Assembly (NCBI RefSeq): GCF_900109165.1
Contig: NZ_FNZF01000001.1
Span: 487,376-551,375, forward strand
Length of the DNA: 64,000 nt
Source of the DNA: Bhargavaea ginsengi
GTDB lineage: Bacteria; Bacillota; Bacilli; Bacillales_A; Planococcaceae
Direction: 5' to 3'
Program-made: the position numbers and the translations under genes
Shown here: piece after piece, positions 51,401 to 59,316 of the stretch
How positions within the stretch are numbered: the first letter of the stretch is position 1
Layout of the letters: every line of letters starts with the position of its first letter
The notes under the pieces: generated by a model
Seen by the model: only the letters and a program-made list of their open reading frames with translations
What the model was told of the DNA's origin: nothing
Databases searched by the model: none

Positions 51401-51692
51401 CTTCCGGATCAAATGCCGGATCCGACAGCTGGATGCTCCGGAACAGATGACGCAGGAATGGAAGCAGGTCGTCGTCCTCCGAAGAAACGGTATACCAGGA
51501 ATACCGGACCGATTGATCCGCAAAAAACCTGGCCAGTCCCGAGCTTTTCCCGTACCCGGCTCCGCCGTGGACAATCATCGTCTGCGCATCCAGCCCTTTC
51601 CGGAATGCGCGATTCAGACCGGCTCTCGGCATATAGGATGACGGCGGCACCGGCGCAATCAGTTTGGTCATGATCAGCTCCTGTTCCGACAT
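48477..51692 (-). CDS. Large MalT-like ATPase regulator with BTAD domain
   Basis: A 1071-residue signal-transduction ATPase (STAND class) transcription factor. Order: N-terminal NTPase with Walker A GGAGYGKSSG (about residues 43-52) and Walker B AIVIDDFHH (about 130); winged-helix linker; a long helical repeat (TPR-like) region from about 370 to 830; then an OmpR-type winged helix with KSKELLAYLCLNRDRYIPKEELLHALW, and a bacterial transcriptional activator domain at the end (EEAYRLLIYANYRLGRRSRAIRWFERCRDV). The ATG has GGGGGA upstream. It lies upstream of the LIV/KAS operon, same strand, and is its likely activator; the inducer would bind the repeat region. Confidence 0.88.
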   Translation of the reverse strand: MSEQELIMTKLIAPVPPSSYMPRAGLNRAFRKGLDAQTMIVHGGAGYGKSSGLARFFADQSVRYSWYTVSSEDDDLLPFLRHLFRSIQLSDPAFDPEAAFGGNEPAPGRAVAGIPGAFVNELMKIREPFAIVIDDFHHVDHVFEIDYFMEKVLEFLPPQIRVVVASRMKPKWSVLPKLKLSGRLSEVGEEIFRFSRDEIEVYFEDYFGRRLDAAVADQILTLTEGWAIAVRLMADQVRDGQEREEPILKPALADLFSYLSEDVFHWMPADDQKALLEFSIFPAFSDSLIRAFYGEARAEKLDDLSRRHVFIQPLGSGSYRFHALFQQFLENKWNDIQPGRFEELQKKAARFCAERGETIQALHHAEKSGDPVFFASFLDAYAHEVVEEGKFDWLLDRLKTLPAQVKETWYGLYCHEGECFRYRAFYEKAKQSYLRCAKLAEAAGDRVMVSRANAGIAHIYLDTIQPGSAEPFLRKAIVEAENGDGTDQKAMDRLKRQYAENLVNLGKAEEAETWAADARLDATILSEGNLDVRISLRRGRLDDALGLLEQRTGNTAHLPDSHRETDLLLSFIYSLKGEAERAKEAAGKGIRGKQSAFVGAVARMRKGHAEFLEDPYDLRTPERLYLDAIGIMEELNVTRGTAEAYLGLAMLRASEGRFDEALSCAEKGLAETESVDDQWLSAIILIGISVIRARMEEWGLSGDAAEKARSLFIRSGDTFGRMASAFWMAHSAFRNGDEVRFYSDFEEFGRLLTEHGYEFFIRRRTLMAPVGMETMQAMIARAAAAESPGSAARLAEITGTETGVRYPVHNLFVRLSGPFILYRDGREVPDREWKRDKSKELLAYLCLNRDRYIPKEELLHALWADADEKSADRDFKVALNALLKVLEPDRNAREEPFFISRRKTMYRLNPESSLVTDVELFRKYAEAGIRERRAEDAKEKLEKAIYRYGGVLFGEKPATDWIRTERESHARLRLDVMERLAQSCTRLEEYDEVIGWSEKLLEADETREEAYRLLIYANYRLGRRSRAIRWFERCRDVFDRELGIEPMEPTIRMYEMVLEATETNEEFIEET

Positions 51693-51784
51693 TCTGCTTC
51701 CCCCTTTCGTCTTGGTCCTTTCATCGTAACACAACAATTATTTGAATTAAATGACATCTTTATAGCCGGGCCTATTGCCAGAGA

Positions 51785-51814
51785 TACTAAAAGCCGGCCC
51801 TATAAAAGGACCGG
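51785..51814 (-). terminator. Terminator of the ugp-type operon
   Basis: Stem GCCGGTCC with GGGCCGGC (one mismatch), 7-nt loop, then TTTTA on the minus strand, between ugpB and the regulator gene. Confidence 0.75.
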
Positions 51815-51826
51815 CCGGTAAGCCTG

Positions 51827-53209
51827 TTACTGATTGGTCTGGTTTGCGATCTCAATCGCACGATTGGTGCCTTCGACCGCCTCATCAAGAACCTGTTGCG
51901 GATCGGCGCCCTGATAGAGATTTTCAAGGGCGGTGACTATCTGCTGACGGGATTCAGGGAAGACCGAGATGAGCGCTCCCTGTGTGACAACGGATGGCTC
52001 TGTATCCTGGAGCTGGTTGACCGTCACCTGGAACTGCGGATATTCGGCCCACTTCTCCTTCACGATGTCCTCCTCATAGGCATCCGGATTGATGGCGAAG
52101 TAACCGGTGTCGAGATGCCATTTCGCCTGGATTTCCGGAGTGGTGAGATACTTCATGAATTCCCATGCGGCCTGCTGTTCTTCGTCCGCGATCCCCTTGG
52201 ACATCCAGAGCGACGCGCCGCCGATGATGACACCATGGCGTTTTACTTCATCGGCATGCGGGATGTACGCCGCGCCGACTTCAAACGGCGAAGATTCGAT
52301 CGCATTGGCGATGCCGGCCGATGAATCCATGTACATCGCTACTTTGCCAGACGAGAATGCCGCACGGATGTCGTCCCAATTTGTTCCGAAGTTGCCGAAT
52401 GTGCCTTCCTTATTCATCGTATCGAGGAAGCGGAAGACGTTCAGCCCTTCCGGACCGTTGAAGACGGCTTCGGTCGCATTGCCTGCGCGGCCGTTTTCTT
52501 CGTTCACATAAAGGCCGCCCTGTGTCGCGAGCAGTTCCTCAAAGAACCAGCCGTAAGTCAGCATCGAGAATCCGTACATCTCATCAGTCTTCAGCTGGGA
52601 AGATGCGTGGATGACGTCTGCGAAAGTTTCCGGTGCCTTTTCAGGATCGAGCCCTGCCTCGCGGAATGCGTCTTTGTTGTATAGGAGGACCGGTGTCGAG
52701 GAGTTGAACGGCATCGAATACAGTTCACCATCAACCGAGTAGTAGTTCAGGATGTTTTCCTCAAGCTGGGACAGGTCATAGCCGTCCTCATCAATAAATT
52801 TCTGGACCGGCTCGATGTAGCCGCTGTCGATCATGTACTTCGTTCCGATTTCAAACACCTGCATGAGGGCAGGCGCGTCTTTCGTGCCTCCGATGCTGCG
52901 GAGTTTCGTGAGAAGTTCTTCGTAGCTGCCCTGGAATTCCGGTTTGACAACGTATTTGTCCTGGGATTCGTTGAAGCCCTCGGCAATGGCATCAAGCGAT
53001 TCCTGGCCGCCGCCCGACATCGCGTGCCAGAACTCGATTTCCACTTTGCCGTCTTCATTCACCGCAGCTTCCTGCTGCTCCCCTTCTTCCTGGCTGTCCG
53101 CATCTGCATCCGTTTCGGGCGCAGCATCCGGATCACTGTTCGTACATGCCGCAAGTACCAGCATGACAAAAGCCGCCATCACCAATAAGCCAAACCGCCA
53201 CTTTTTCAT
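51827..53209 (-). CDS. ugpB: Glycerol-3-phosphate-type ABC substrate-binding lipoprotein (UgpB-like)
   Basis: Receptor of a carbohydrate-family-1 importer, 460 residues. Signal peptide with lipobox LVLAAC (Cys22), acidic linker to about residue 55, then EIEFWHAMSGGGQESLDAIAEGFNES and GSYEELLTKLRS, strongly UgpB-like. NSSTPVLLYNKDAFREAGLDP and SAGIANAIESSPFEVGAAYIP also follow UgpB. Last gene of the operon. Neighbouring GDPD supports glycerol 3-phosphate or glycerophosphodiesters as substrate. Confidence 0.88.
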   Translation of the reverse strand: MKKWRFGLLVMAAFVMLVLAACTNSDPDAAPETDADADSQEEGEQQEAAVNEDGKVEIEFWHAMSGGGQESLDAIAEGFNESQDKYVVKPEFQGSYEELLTKLRSIGGTKDAPALMQVFEIGTKYMIDSGYIEPVQKFIDEDGYDLSQLEENILNYYSVDGELYSMPFNSSTPVLLYNKDAFREAGLDPEKAPETFADVIHASSQLKTDEMYGFSMLTYGWFFEELLATQGGLYVNEENGRAGNATEAVFNGPEGLNVFRFLDTMNKEGTFGNFGTNWDDIRAAFSSGKVAMYMDSSAGIANAIESSPFEVGAAYIPHADEVKRHGVIIGGASLWMSKGIADEEQQAAWEFMKYLTTPEIQAKWHLDTGYFAINPDAYEEDIVKEKWAEYPQFQVTVNQLQDTEPSVVTQGALISVFPESRQQIVTALENLYQGADPQQVLDEAVEGTNRAIEIANQTNQ

Positions 53210-53250
53210 CAGATTCTCATCCCTCTTTCTTTTTTATGAGTAAATCCCAC

Positions 53251-54069
53251 TCACTTCAGTGCGCCCTGCGTCAGTCCCTTCTGCAACTGTTTTTGTCCGA
53301 GGAACAAAAGCAGGAGGGTCGGAATGATCACGACGATGACCCCTGCCATCACCACCCCCCAATCGGTTGCGACTTCCTGGGACTGGAGCTGTTTGAGCCC
53401 GATCTGGACTGTCCGGACCGAATCATTTGTCGTGACGAGGAGCGGCCAGAGATACATATTCCATGTCGTCAGGAACCCGTAAGCCCCGAGTGTCACCAGG
53501 CTCGTCTTCGATACCGGAAGAACCACCCGACGGAAAAACGCGAACGGGCCGAGTCCCGCGACCTGCGCGGCTTCATGCAGTTCTTTCGGAATCGTCTTGA
53601 AGTGCTGCCGCAGCAGGAATGTGCCGAATGCCAATGCAAAAAACGGCAGCGTCAGACCTTGGTAAGTGTTCAGCCAGTTCAGGTTCTGGATGATGAAAAA
53701 GTTCGGAATCATCGTCGCTTCCCAAGGAATCATCATCGTCGAGATAAACAGGAAGAACACAAAGTCCCGCCCCTTGAACGGAATAAAGACAAAAGCATAG
53801 GCTGCAAGTGAGCAAACTGCAAGCTGGCCGAGCATGACTCCCGCCGAAACGATAAAGCTGTTCAGCAAGTAGTTCAGGAGCGGAAGCCTGTCAAACACTT
53901 TGATGTAGTTATCCAGATGGAATGACTCGGGCAAGAACTTCCCCTGCATGAGTTCGGGTCCCGTCATGAAGCTGATCAGAAATGCATAGACAATCGGGAA
54001 AAACAGCACGATTGCAGAAATCGTCAGCAGCGTGTAGAAGATCAGTTTTTTCGGAAGGCTCATCGTCAC
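53251..54069 (-). CDS. ugpE: ABC transporter permease (UgpE-like)
   Basis: Membrane subunit, 272 residues, six helices. EAA loop ELHEAAQVAGLGPFAFFRRVVLPVSKTSLVT; FIPFKGRDFVFFLFISTMMIPWEATMIPNFFII is typical of UgpE/MalG. GTG start with GGAAGGTG upstream; overlaps ugpA by 4 nt. An ATG two codons later is also possible. Confidence 0.9.
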   Translation of the reverse strand: MTMSLPKKLIFYTLLTISAIVLFFPIVYAFLISFMTGPELMQGKFLPESFHLDNYIKVFDRLPLLNYLLNSFIVSAGVMLGQLAVCSLAAYAFVFIPFKGRDFVFFLFISTMMIPWEATMIPNFFIIQNLNWLNTYQGLTLPFFALAFGTFLLRQHFKTIPKELHEAAQVAGLGPFAFFRRVVLPVSKTSLVTLGAYGFLTTWNMYLWPLLVTTNDSVRTVQIGLKQLQSQEVATDWGVVMAGVIVVIIPTLLLLFLGQKQLQKGLTQGALK

Positions 54070-54998
54070 TGGTAATGCACCTTCCTTTCACCAAACTTAA
54101 ACTGCAGGATTGTCACGACAAGGATGCACAAAAACAGGAAAACCGCCTGCGCACTGGCCGTCCCGAACTGATAGTTCACGAACGCCTCGCGGTAAATGGA
54201 GTAGACGATCAGATTGGTCGACTGCGCGGGCCCTCCCTTGGTCAGGATGTCGATCTGCCCGAATGACTGGAAAGCGTTGATCAGCGAGATCGTGATGATG
54301 AAAAATAAAGTCGGCGACAGCATCGGCAGCGTGATCCGCCTCAGCTGATAAAAATAGCCCGCACCATCGATTTTCGCGCTTTCATAAAGATGCTCATCGA
54401 TGTTCTGGAGACCTCCGAGAAGAATCAGGAAGCTGAAGCCGGTATTCATCCAGATGGTCGAGATGGCGACCGAGAACAGAGCCCAGTCGGGATCCAAAAG
54501 CCACTGGATCTGGCCGATGTCGAACAGTGCCAGGAACCGGTTGAACATCCCGATGCTCGGGTGGAACATGAACAGCCATACGACAGAGGCCGCTGCGACT
54601 GACACACCCATCGTCGAAGAATAAACCGTCCTGAAAAATCCGATTCCCTTCAGCTTTTCATTGGCGAGCAGTGCAAGGAACAAGGCAATGACCACGCCGG
54701 CAGGCACGGTGTAAAGGACGAACAGGATTGTCGCTTTCGCACTGTTAAGGAACGCCGCGGACTCGAGGAGATAACGGTAGTTGTCCAGTCCGACAAAGAC
54801 CGCCGCATCCCCCCTCTGGTCAGTCAGGAAAAAGCTCAGGTAGATCGTACGGAACATCGGATAAAATACAAAGACACCAAAAAGGATGAATGATGGCAGA
54901 AGGTAAAGGAGCGCCGTCCTGCCGCGCCTCGTGCGTGTCCATACACCCGGCCGCTTCTCAGCCGGCACTTGTGCAGCACCTTCCCGGATCGTGCTCAC
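54066..54998 (-). CDS. ugpA: ABC transporter permease (UgpA-like)
   Basis: Membrane subunit, 310 residues, with a polar N-terminal tail of about 30 residues and six helices. EAA loop LYESAKIDGAGYFYQLRRITLPMLSPTLFF. FYPMFRTIYLSFFLTD is typical of helix 1 in the UgpA/MalF group. GTG start; overlaps ugpC by 4 nt. Confidence 0.9.
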   Translation of the reverse strand: MSTIREGAAQVPAEKRPGVWTRTRRGRTALLYLLPSFILFGVFVFYPMFRTIYLSFFLTDQRGDAAVFVGLDNYRYLLESAAFLNSAKATILFVLYTVPAGVVIALFLALLANEKLKGIGFFRTVYSSTMGVSVAAASVVWLFMFHPSIGMFNRFLALFDIGQIQWLLDPDWALFSVAISTIWMNTGFSFLILLGGLQNIDEHLYESAKIDGAGYFYQLRRITLPMLSPTLFFIITISLINAFQSFGQIDILTKGGPAQSTNLIVYSIYREAFVNYQFGTASAQAVFLFLCILVVTILQFKFGERKVHYQ

Positions 54999-56125
54999 AG
55001 CGCTGCACCTTCCTTCGTGACAGTACGCTGCCGGTCAGCCGCCTTCCTGATCAAACGGCCGTCCTCCAGACTAAACAGGCAGGCTGAACCGGTGTCGACG
55101 GCGATCGGGATACGGTCACCCGGCTGGATTTGCCACTGGCCGTTCCACTTGGCCGTCCATTCCCCTTCTCCTGCGACAAAAGAAAAGACGGTTTCGTGCC
55201 CGAGCACCTCGACATTGGTGACTTCCGCATCGAACACCGGAAGTCCCTCTCCGGTTACAGGCGGCATGAGAAACTCCGGCCGGATGCCAAGTGTCACCCG
55301 CTCTTCGGCAATTTCATCAAGTGACCCTTTGGGCATGACGATCTCGGTCCCATTTGCCAGAACAAGCAGGCTGGCTTCCTTCCGGACATCCGCTGCCGCC
55401 AGGTTCATCGGCGGCGAGCCGATGAATGTTGCCACAAACGGGTTCGCGGGATGGTTATAGATCTCGATCGGGCTCCCGATCTGCTGGATCTTCCCGCTAT
55501 GGAGGATCATGATCCGGTCCCCCATCGTCATCGCTTCCACCTGGTCATGCGTCACGTAGATCATCGTGATGCCGAGCCGCTTCTGGATGCGGCGGATCTC
55601 CGAGCGCATATGGGCACGCAGCTTGGCATCCAGGTTGGAAAGCGGCTCATCCATGAGGCAGATCGGTGCTTCGCTCACGATTGCACGGGCCAGTGCCACA
55701 CGCTGGCGCTGTCCGCCGGATAGCTCACGGGGCTTGCGTTTCAGATAGTCGGTCAGTCCGAGCATCTCCGCGGTATCAAGCGCACGCTTTTTCCGGTCAG
55801 CCTTCGGCACTTTTTTGACATCAAGTCCGAATGTGATGTTTTCCTCTACCGTCAGATGCGGATAAAGCGCATAATTCTGGAAGACCATGGACAGGTCGCG
55901 TTTGCTCGGAGGCAGACGATTCGCTGTCTTTTCTCCGATTTTCAGTGTCCCTCCGGTGATTTCCTCCAGTCCTGCAATCATCCGTAACATCGTACTTTTC
56001 CCGCAGCCCGACGGCCCCACAAGCACAAAAAATTCTCCCGGCTCGATTGTCACATTAATGTTTGAGATGACATCCTTTTGCCGGTCATAGGATTTGGATA
56101 CATCAATCAGCTCTACTTTTTTCAA
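54995..56125 (-). CDS. ugpC: ABC transporter ATPase (UgpC/MsmK-like)
   Basis: ATPase of about 376 residues. Walker A GPSGCGKSTMLRMIAG, signature LSGGQRQRVALARAI, Walker B LMDEPLSNLDAKLR, then a C-terminal regulatory domain with TLGIRPEFL. TTG start (KKVELIDVSKSY) with AAGGGGGA upstream. It is first in the operon and its promoter shares a palindrome with the divergent phosphodiesterase gene. Confidence 0.9.
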   Translation of the reverse strand: MKKVELIDVSKSYDRQKDVISNINVTIEPGEFFVLVGPSGCGKSTMLRMIAGLEEITGGTLKIGEKTANRLPPSKRDLSMVFQNYALYPHLTVEENITFGLDVKKVPKADRKKRALDTAEMLGLTDYLKRKPRELSGGQRQRVALARAIVSEAPICLMDEPLSNLDAKLRAHMRSEIRRIQKRLGITMIYVTHDQVEAMTMGDRIMILHSGKIQQIGSPIEIYNHPANPFVATFIGSPPMNLAAADVRKEASLLVLANGTEIVMPKGSLDEIAEERVTLGIRPEFLMPPVTGEGLPVFDAEVTNVEVLGHETVFSFVAGEGEWTAKWNGQWQIQPGDRIPIAVDTGSACLFSLEDGRLIRKAADRQRTVTKEGAAL

Positions 56126-56184
56126 GCAGGCAGTCCCCCTTAACAACAATAAACTCAGAATCTTCCGCCTAATCAAGTAACTCA

Positions 56185-56221
56185 ATCGTACCGGAACATA
56201 AATGGAAAAACAATTGTTTTT
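56185..56221 (-). promoter_or_regulatory. ugp promoter and shared palindromic operator
   Basis: Minus strand TTGTTT (56213-56208), 17-nt spacer, TACGAT (56190-56185). The -35 is part of a perfect 16-bp palindrome AAAAACAATTGTTTTT (56206-56221). The other half supplies TTGTTT (56214-56219) pointing at the phosphodiesterase gene, followed 18 nt later by TTTATG, so one protein could control both. Confidence 0.65.
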
Positions 56222-56285
56222 CAGGATGGATTTTGTGTTTATGGTCGGTTACATTGAAATGAAACCAGGAAAGGCGGAACGTCTC

Positions 56286-57194
56286 ATGAAAAGACCCCTG
56301 CTATACCTCTTATGGATGTGCCTTCTTGCGGCGGCTTCCTGCTCTCCGGAGGAAGAACGGATACCCGCAGCAGGTTACGCGCAGCAGGAAAAACCTGCTG
56401 CTCTTCCTGAGGACCGCTTCCTTACCATCGCCCACCGGGGAGCTTCCGCCTACCTGCCCGAACACACTCTTCCGGCGTACGCTCTGGCCGTCGAGATGGG
56501 CGCCGATTATATCGAACTTGATCTCCGGATGACTAAAGACGGCCGTCTGGCGGTCATCCATGACAACGACCTGGAACGTATTGGCGGAACCCGCGGTCAA
56601 GTAAGTGACAAGACGATGGACGAACTGAGGAACTTGTCTCCCGGTCCCGCATTTAATGAAGAAAATCCCGAACTTGCACAGACATCTTATGAACAGCTCT
56701 CCATTCCGGAACTCCGGGATGTACTCATCCGGTTCGGAACTGCTGTCAATTACTACATTGAACTCAAGGCTCCTCCGGAAGGCGGCGGGATGGAAGAAGC
56801 CGTAATCGGGGAACTCGAACGCTACGGCATCACAGAAAAATCCGGACAGCATGATCTGCCACCCGTCATTTTGCAGTCCTTCAGCGAAAAATCCCTGGTC
56901 CGCCTTCACAAGATGCGTCCGGAAATCCCGCTGATTCAACTTTATTCGTTCAAGGAGAATGCAGACCTCTCAACCGAAGACCTGAAGTATCTTCAGAGCT
57001 ATGCTTCGGGAATCGGCATCCCGGCCGCTTCCGCGCATGCCGGATTTATCGAGAAGGTGGAGGGCTGGGAACTTGATGTCCACGTCTTCACGGTAAATGA
57101 GGAACAGGATATCCTCAGGCTGATCCGTATGGGAGCCGATGGGGTCTTCACCGACCGGCCGGATGTTGCCGGCCGCATCAGTTCCTCTGAATAG
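56286..57194 (+). CDS. Glycerophosphodiester phosphodiesterase lipoprotein (GlpQ-like)
   Basis: Hydrolyses glycerophosphodiesters to glycerol 3-phosphate and alcohol at the outer face of the membrane. 302 residues. Signal peptide with lipobox AAASC (Cys19). GDPD motifs: IAHRGASAYLPEHTLPAYALAVEMGADYIELDLRMTKDG begins the fold (HRG, PEHT, ELD), VIHDNDLERIGGT, and IELKAPPE with the catalytic Glu. I use ATG 56286 with AAGGCGGAA upstream; the frame is open earlier but inside the promoter. Its product would feed the divergent Ugp importer. The following gap (57195-57480) holds only the ggt promoter. Confidence 0.92.
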   Translation: MKRPLLYLLWMCLLAAASCSPEEERIPAAGYAQQEKPAALPEDRFLTIAHRGASAYLPEHTLPAYALAVEMGADYIELDLRMTKDGRLAVIHDNDLERIGGTRGQVSDKTMDELRNLSPGPAFNEENPELAQTSYEQLSIPELRDVLIRFGTAVNYYIELKAPPEGGGMEEAVIGELERYGITEKSGQHDLPPVILQSFSEKSLVRLHKMRPEIPLIQLYSFKENADLSTEDLKYLQSYASGIGIPAASAHAGFIEKVEGWELDVHVFTVNEEQDILRLIRMGADGVFTDRPDVAGRISSSE

Positions 57195-57413
57195 CGTATG
57201 TATAAAGTCTTCTAGATGCGCTGCAACGACTATCCTACCTTTCATATGTTTAGCCGAAGTTAAGAGCGTGTTCCAAATTGTAAAGATAGCCATTTTTTTC
57301 TCTTACCATTCTTTTAGTTATTCCCTAGTGCCTTGTCCCCTTGCCGACAGGGCCGAAAGCTACAGCAAGATCTATTAACCGCATGACGGATGATTCAATT
57401 TTCTGATAACCAA

Positions 57414-57442
57414 TTGCAGGCCCCTCCTCCCTTTTTTATAGT
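57414..57442 (+). promoter_or_regulatory. Promoter of ggt
   Basis: TTGCAG, 17-nt spacer, TATAGT, about 40 nt before the GTG start. The spacer is C-rich. Confidence 0.6.
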
Positions 57443-57480
57443 GGATGAGAACGATCATATTTAGGGGGAGGGGTTTGTTT

Positions 57481-59259
57481 GTGTTAAAGAAGAAGTGGCC
57501 GGCATTTGTGCTGGGGATGACGCTGATCGCCGGGAGCTTCCCGGTGACGGCAAGCGCAAAGCCGCAGGGGGAAATCGACTATGACAGCTTTCCGGAAGTT
57601 GCGGAAGCGAACGGCGGGATGGTGGCGACCGCCCACCCGCTGGCGACCGAGATCGGCCGGGACGTCCTGAAAAAGGGCGGCAACGCGATTGACGCCGCAG
57701 TGGCCATCCAGTTTGCTCTGAACGTCACGGAGCCGATGATGTCCGGCATCGGGGGCGGCGGATTCATGATGGTCCATGACGGGGCGACCGGCGATACGAC
57801 GATTGTGAACAGCCGTGAACGTGCCCCTGGGGGCGCGACACCGGATATGTTCCTTGACGAAAACGGTAACCCGGTCCCGTTTTCCGAACGGGTGATGCAC
57901 GGAACATCCGTCGGTGTGCCGGGCACGCTTAAGGGTCTTGAGGAAGCGCTCGACCGGTGGGGCTCCCGTCCGTTGGAATCACTGATAGGCCCGGCGATCA
58001 AACTGGCCGATCACGGATTTGCAATCGATCCGGTTCTCGCGGAAGCGATTGAGAACAATGAAGAAAAGCTGAAGCGTTCCGCGGCGCGGGATGTGTTTTT
58101 CGATGAAACCGGAGAGCCTCTTGATGAAGGCGAGCTGCTTGTACAGGACGACCTCGCCAAGACACTGAAACAGATTCGCGCCAAGGGGACGGAAGCCTTC
58201 TATGAAGGACCGATCGCCGATGCCATCGCCGAAACCGTGCAGGAATTCGGTGGCTCGATGACACGGGATGACCTGGTCCGCTACGACGTAACAATCGATG
58301 AACCGATCTGGGGCAAATACAAAGGCTATGACATCGCCAGCATGCCGCCGCCAAGTTCCGGCGGGGTATTCCTTCTGCAGATGCTTGGCATCCTGGACGG
58401 TTTCGACCTTTCGCAGTATGACGTAAAGGCTTGGGAGAAATATCACCTCCTTGCTGAAACGATGCACCTGGCCTACGCCGACCGGGCAGTGTATGCAGGC
58501 GATCCGGAGTTTGTGGATGTGCCGGTAAATGGCCTGCTGGACCCACGCTATATCGAGGAGCGCCGTTCTCTGATCTCACTTGATCAGGTGAATCAGAATC
58601 CGGTGGCAGGCGACCCTTGGAAATATGAGAGCGGCGGTACGCCGACCGCGGCAGTCGCTCAGCCTGAAAATACGCAGTACGGTGAGACGACCCACTTTAC
58701 TGTTGCCGACAAATACGGCAATGTCGTCTCGTATACAACGACGATCGAGCAGCTTTTCGGCTCGGGCATCATGGTGCCGGGTTACGGCATCGTCCTGAAC
58801 AACGAACTCACCGATTTTGACGCCATTCCGGGCGGCGCCAATGAAGTCCAGCCGTACAAACGCCCGCTCAGTTCAATGACACCGACAATCGTCTATGAAG
58901 ACGGCAAGCCGGTCCTTACTGTCGGCTCGCCGGGCGGCCCGACCATCATCACGTCGGTCCTCCAGACGATCCTTTATGCGATCGAGTACGACATGGATCT
59001 GAAGTCCGCCGTCGAGGAACCGCGCATCTATACAAACAGCCTCACTTCGTACCGCTATGAAGACGGCATGCCTGCGGATGTACGGGCTCACCTGAACAAC
59101 ATGGGCCACCGCTTCGGAGCTTCGCCGGTCACGATCGGAAACGTCCAGAGCATCCAGATCGACCACGAGAACGGTAAATTCCTCGGTGTTGCGGACTCCA
59201 GCCGGAGCGGATCCGCCGCGGGGATTGAACTGAAAGGGAAAAAGAAAGGCCAGCACTAA
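57481..59259 (+). CDS. ggt: Gamma-glutamyltransferase
   Basis: Secreted threonine peptidase that hydrolyses or transfers gamma-glutamyl groups from glutathione, glutamine and similar amides. 592 residues as precursor. Signal peptide (KKKWPAFVLGMTLIAGSFPVTASA), large subunit with VTEPMMSGIGGGGFMMVHDG and RERAPG, then the autoprocessing site where the small subunit begins at Thr in YGETTHFTVADKYGNVVSYT. RPLSSMTPTIV and GSPGGPTIITSVLQ are the usual small-subunit motifs. GTG start with GGGGGAGGGG 7 nt upstream. Confidence 0.95.
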   Translation: MLKKKWPAFVLGMTLIAGSFPVTASAKPQGEIDYDSFPEVAEANGGMVATAHPLATEIGRDVLKKGGNAIDAAVAIQFALNVTEPMMSGIGGGGFMMVHDGATGDTTIVNSRERAPGGATPDMFLDENGNPVPFSERVMHGTSVGVPGTLKGLEEALDRWGSRPLESLIGPAIKLADHGFAIDPVLAEAIENNEEKLKRSAARDVFFDETGEPLDEGELLVQDDLAKTLKQIRAKGTEAFYEGPIADAIAETVQEFGGSMTRDDLVRYDVTIDEPIWGKYKGYDIASMPPPSSGGVFLLQMLGILDGFDLSQYDVKAWEKYHLLAETMHLAYADRAVYAGDPEFVDVPVNGLLDPRYIEERRSLISLDQVNQNPVAGDPWKYESGGTPTAAVAQPENTQYGETTHFTVADKYGNVVSYTTTIEQLFGSGIMVPGYGIVLNNELTDFDAIPGGANEVQPYKRPLSSMTPTIVYEDGKPVLTVGSPGGPTIITSVLQTILYAIEYDMDLKSAVEEPRIYTNSLTSYRYEDGMPADVRAHLNNMGHRFGASPVTIGNVQSIQIDHENGKFLGVADSSRSGSAAGIELKGKKKGQH

Positions 59260-59265
59260 TAGATG

Positions 59266-59301
59266 AAGCCGGACCGCCTGATGAGGCGGCCCGGCTTTTA
59301 T
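59266..59301 (+). terminator. Terminator of ggt
   Basis: 13-bp stem with one mismatch (59266-59278 with 59285-59297), 6-nt loop, followed by TTTA. Confidence 0.8.
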
Positions 59302-59316
59302 GTTCTTCCCCGCGAT

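Noticed and set aside
50877-51641. Open frame opposite the large regulator gene
   Set aside because: Shadow frame; composition follows the complement of the real gene and no start signal is present.
56230-56265. PhoP boxes ahead of the glycerophosphodiesterase gene
   Set aside because: Only one of three hexamers at 11-nt steps is close to consensus; not comparable with the row at 38746-38794.
57421-57473. C-rich segment pairing with the ggt ribosome site as a translational switch
   Set aside because: The C-rich arm (57421-57431) lies in the spacer of the predicted promoter and would not be transcribed.
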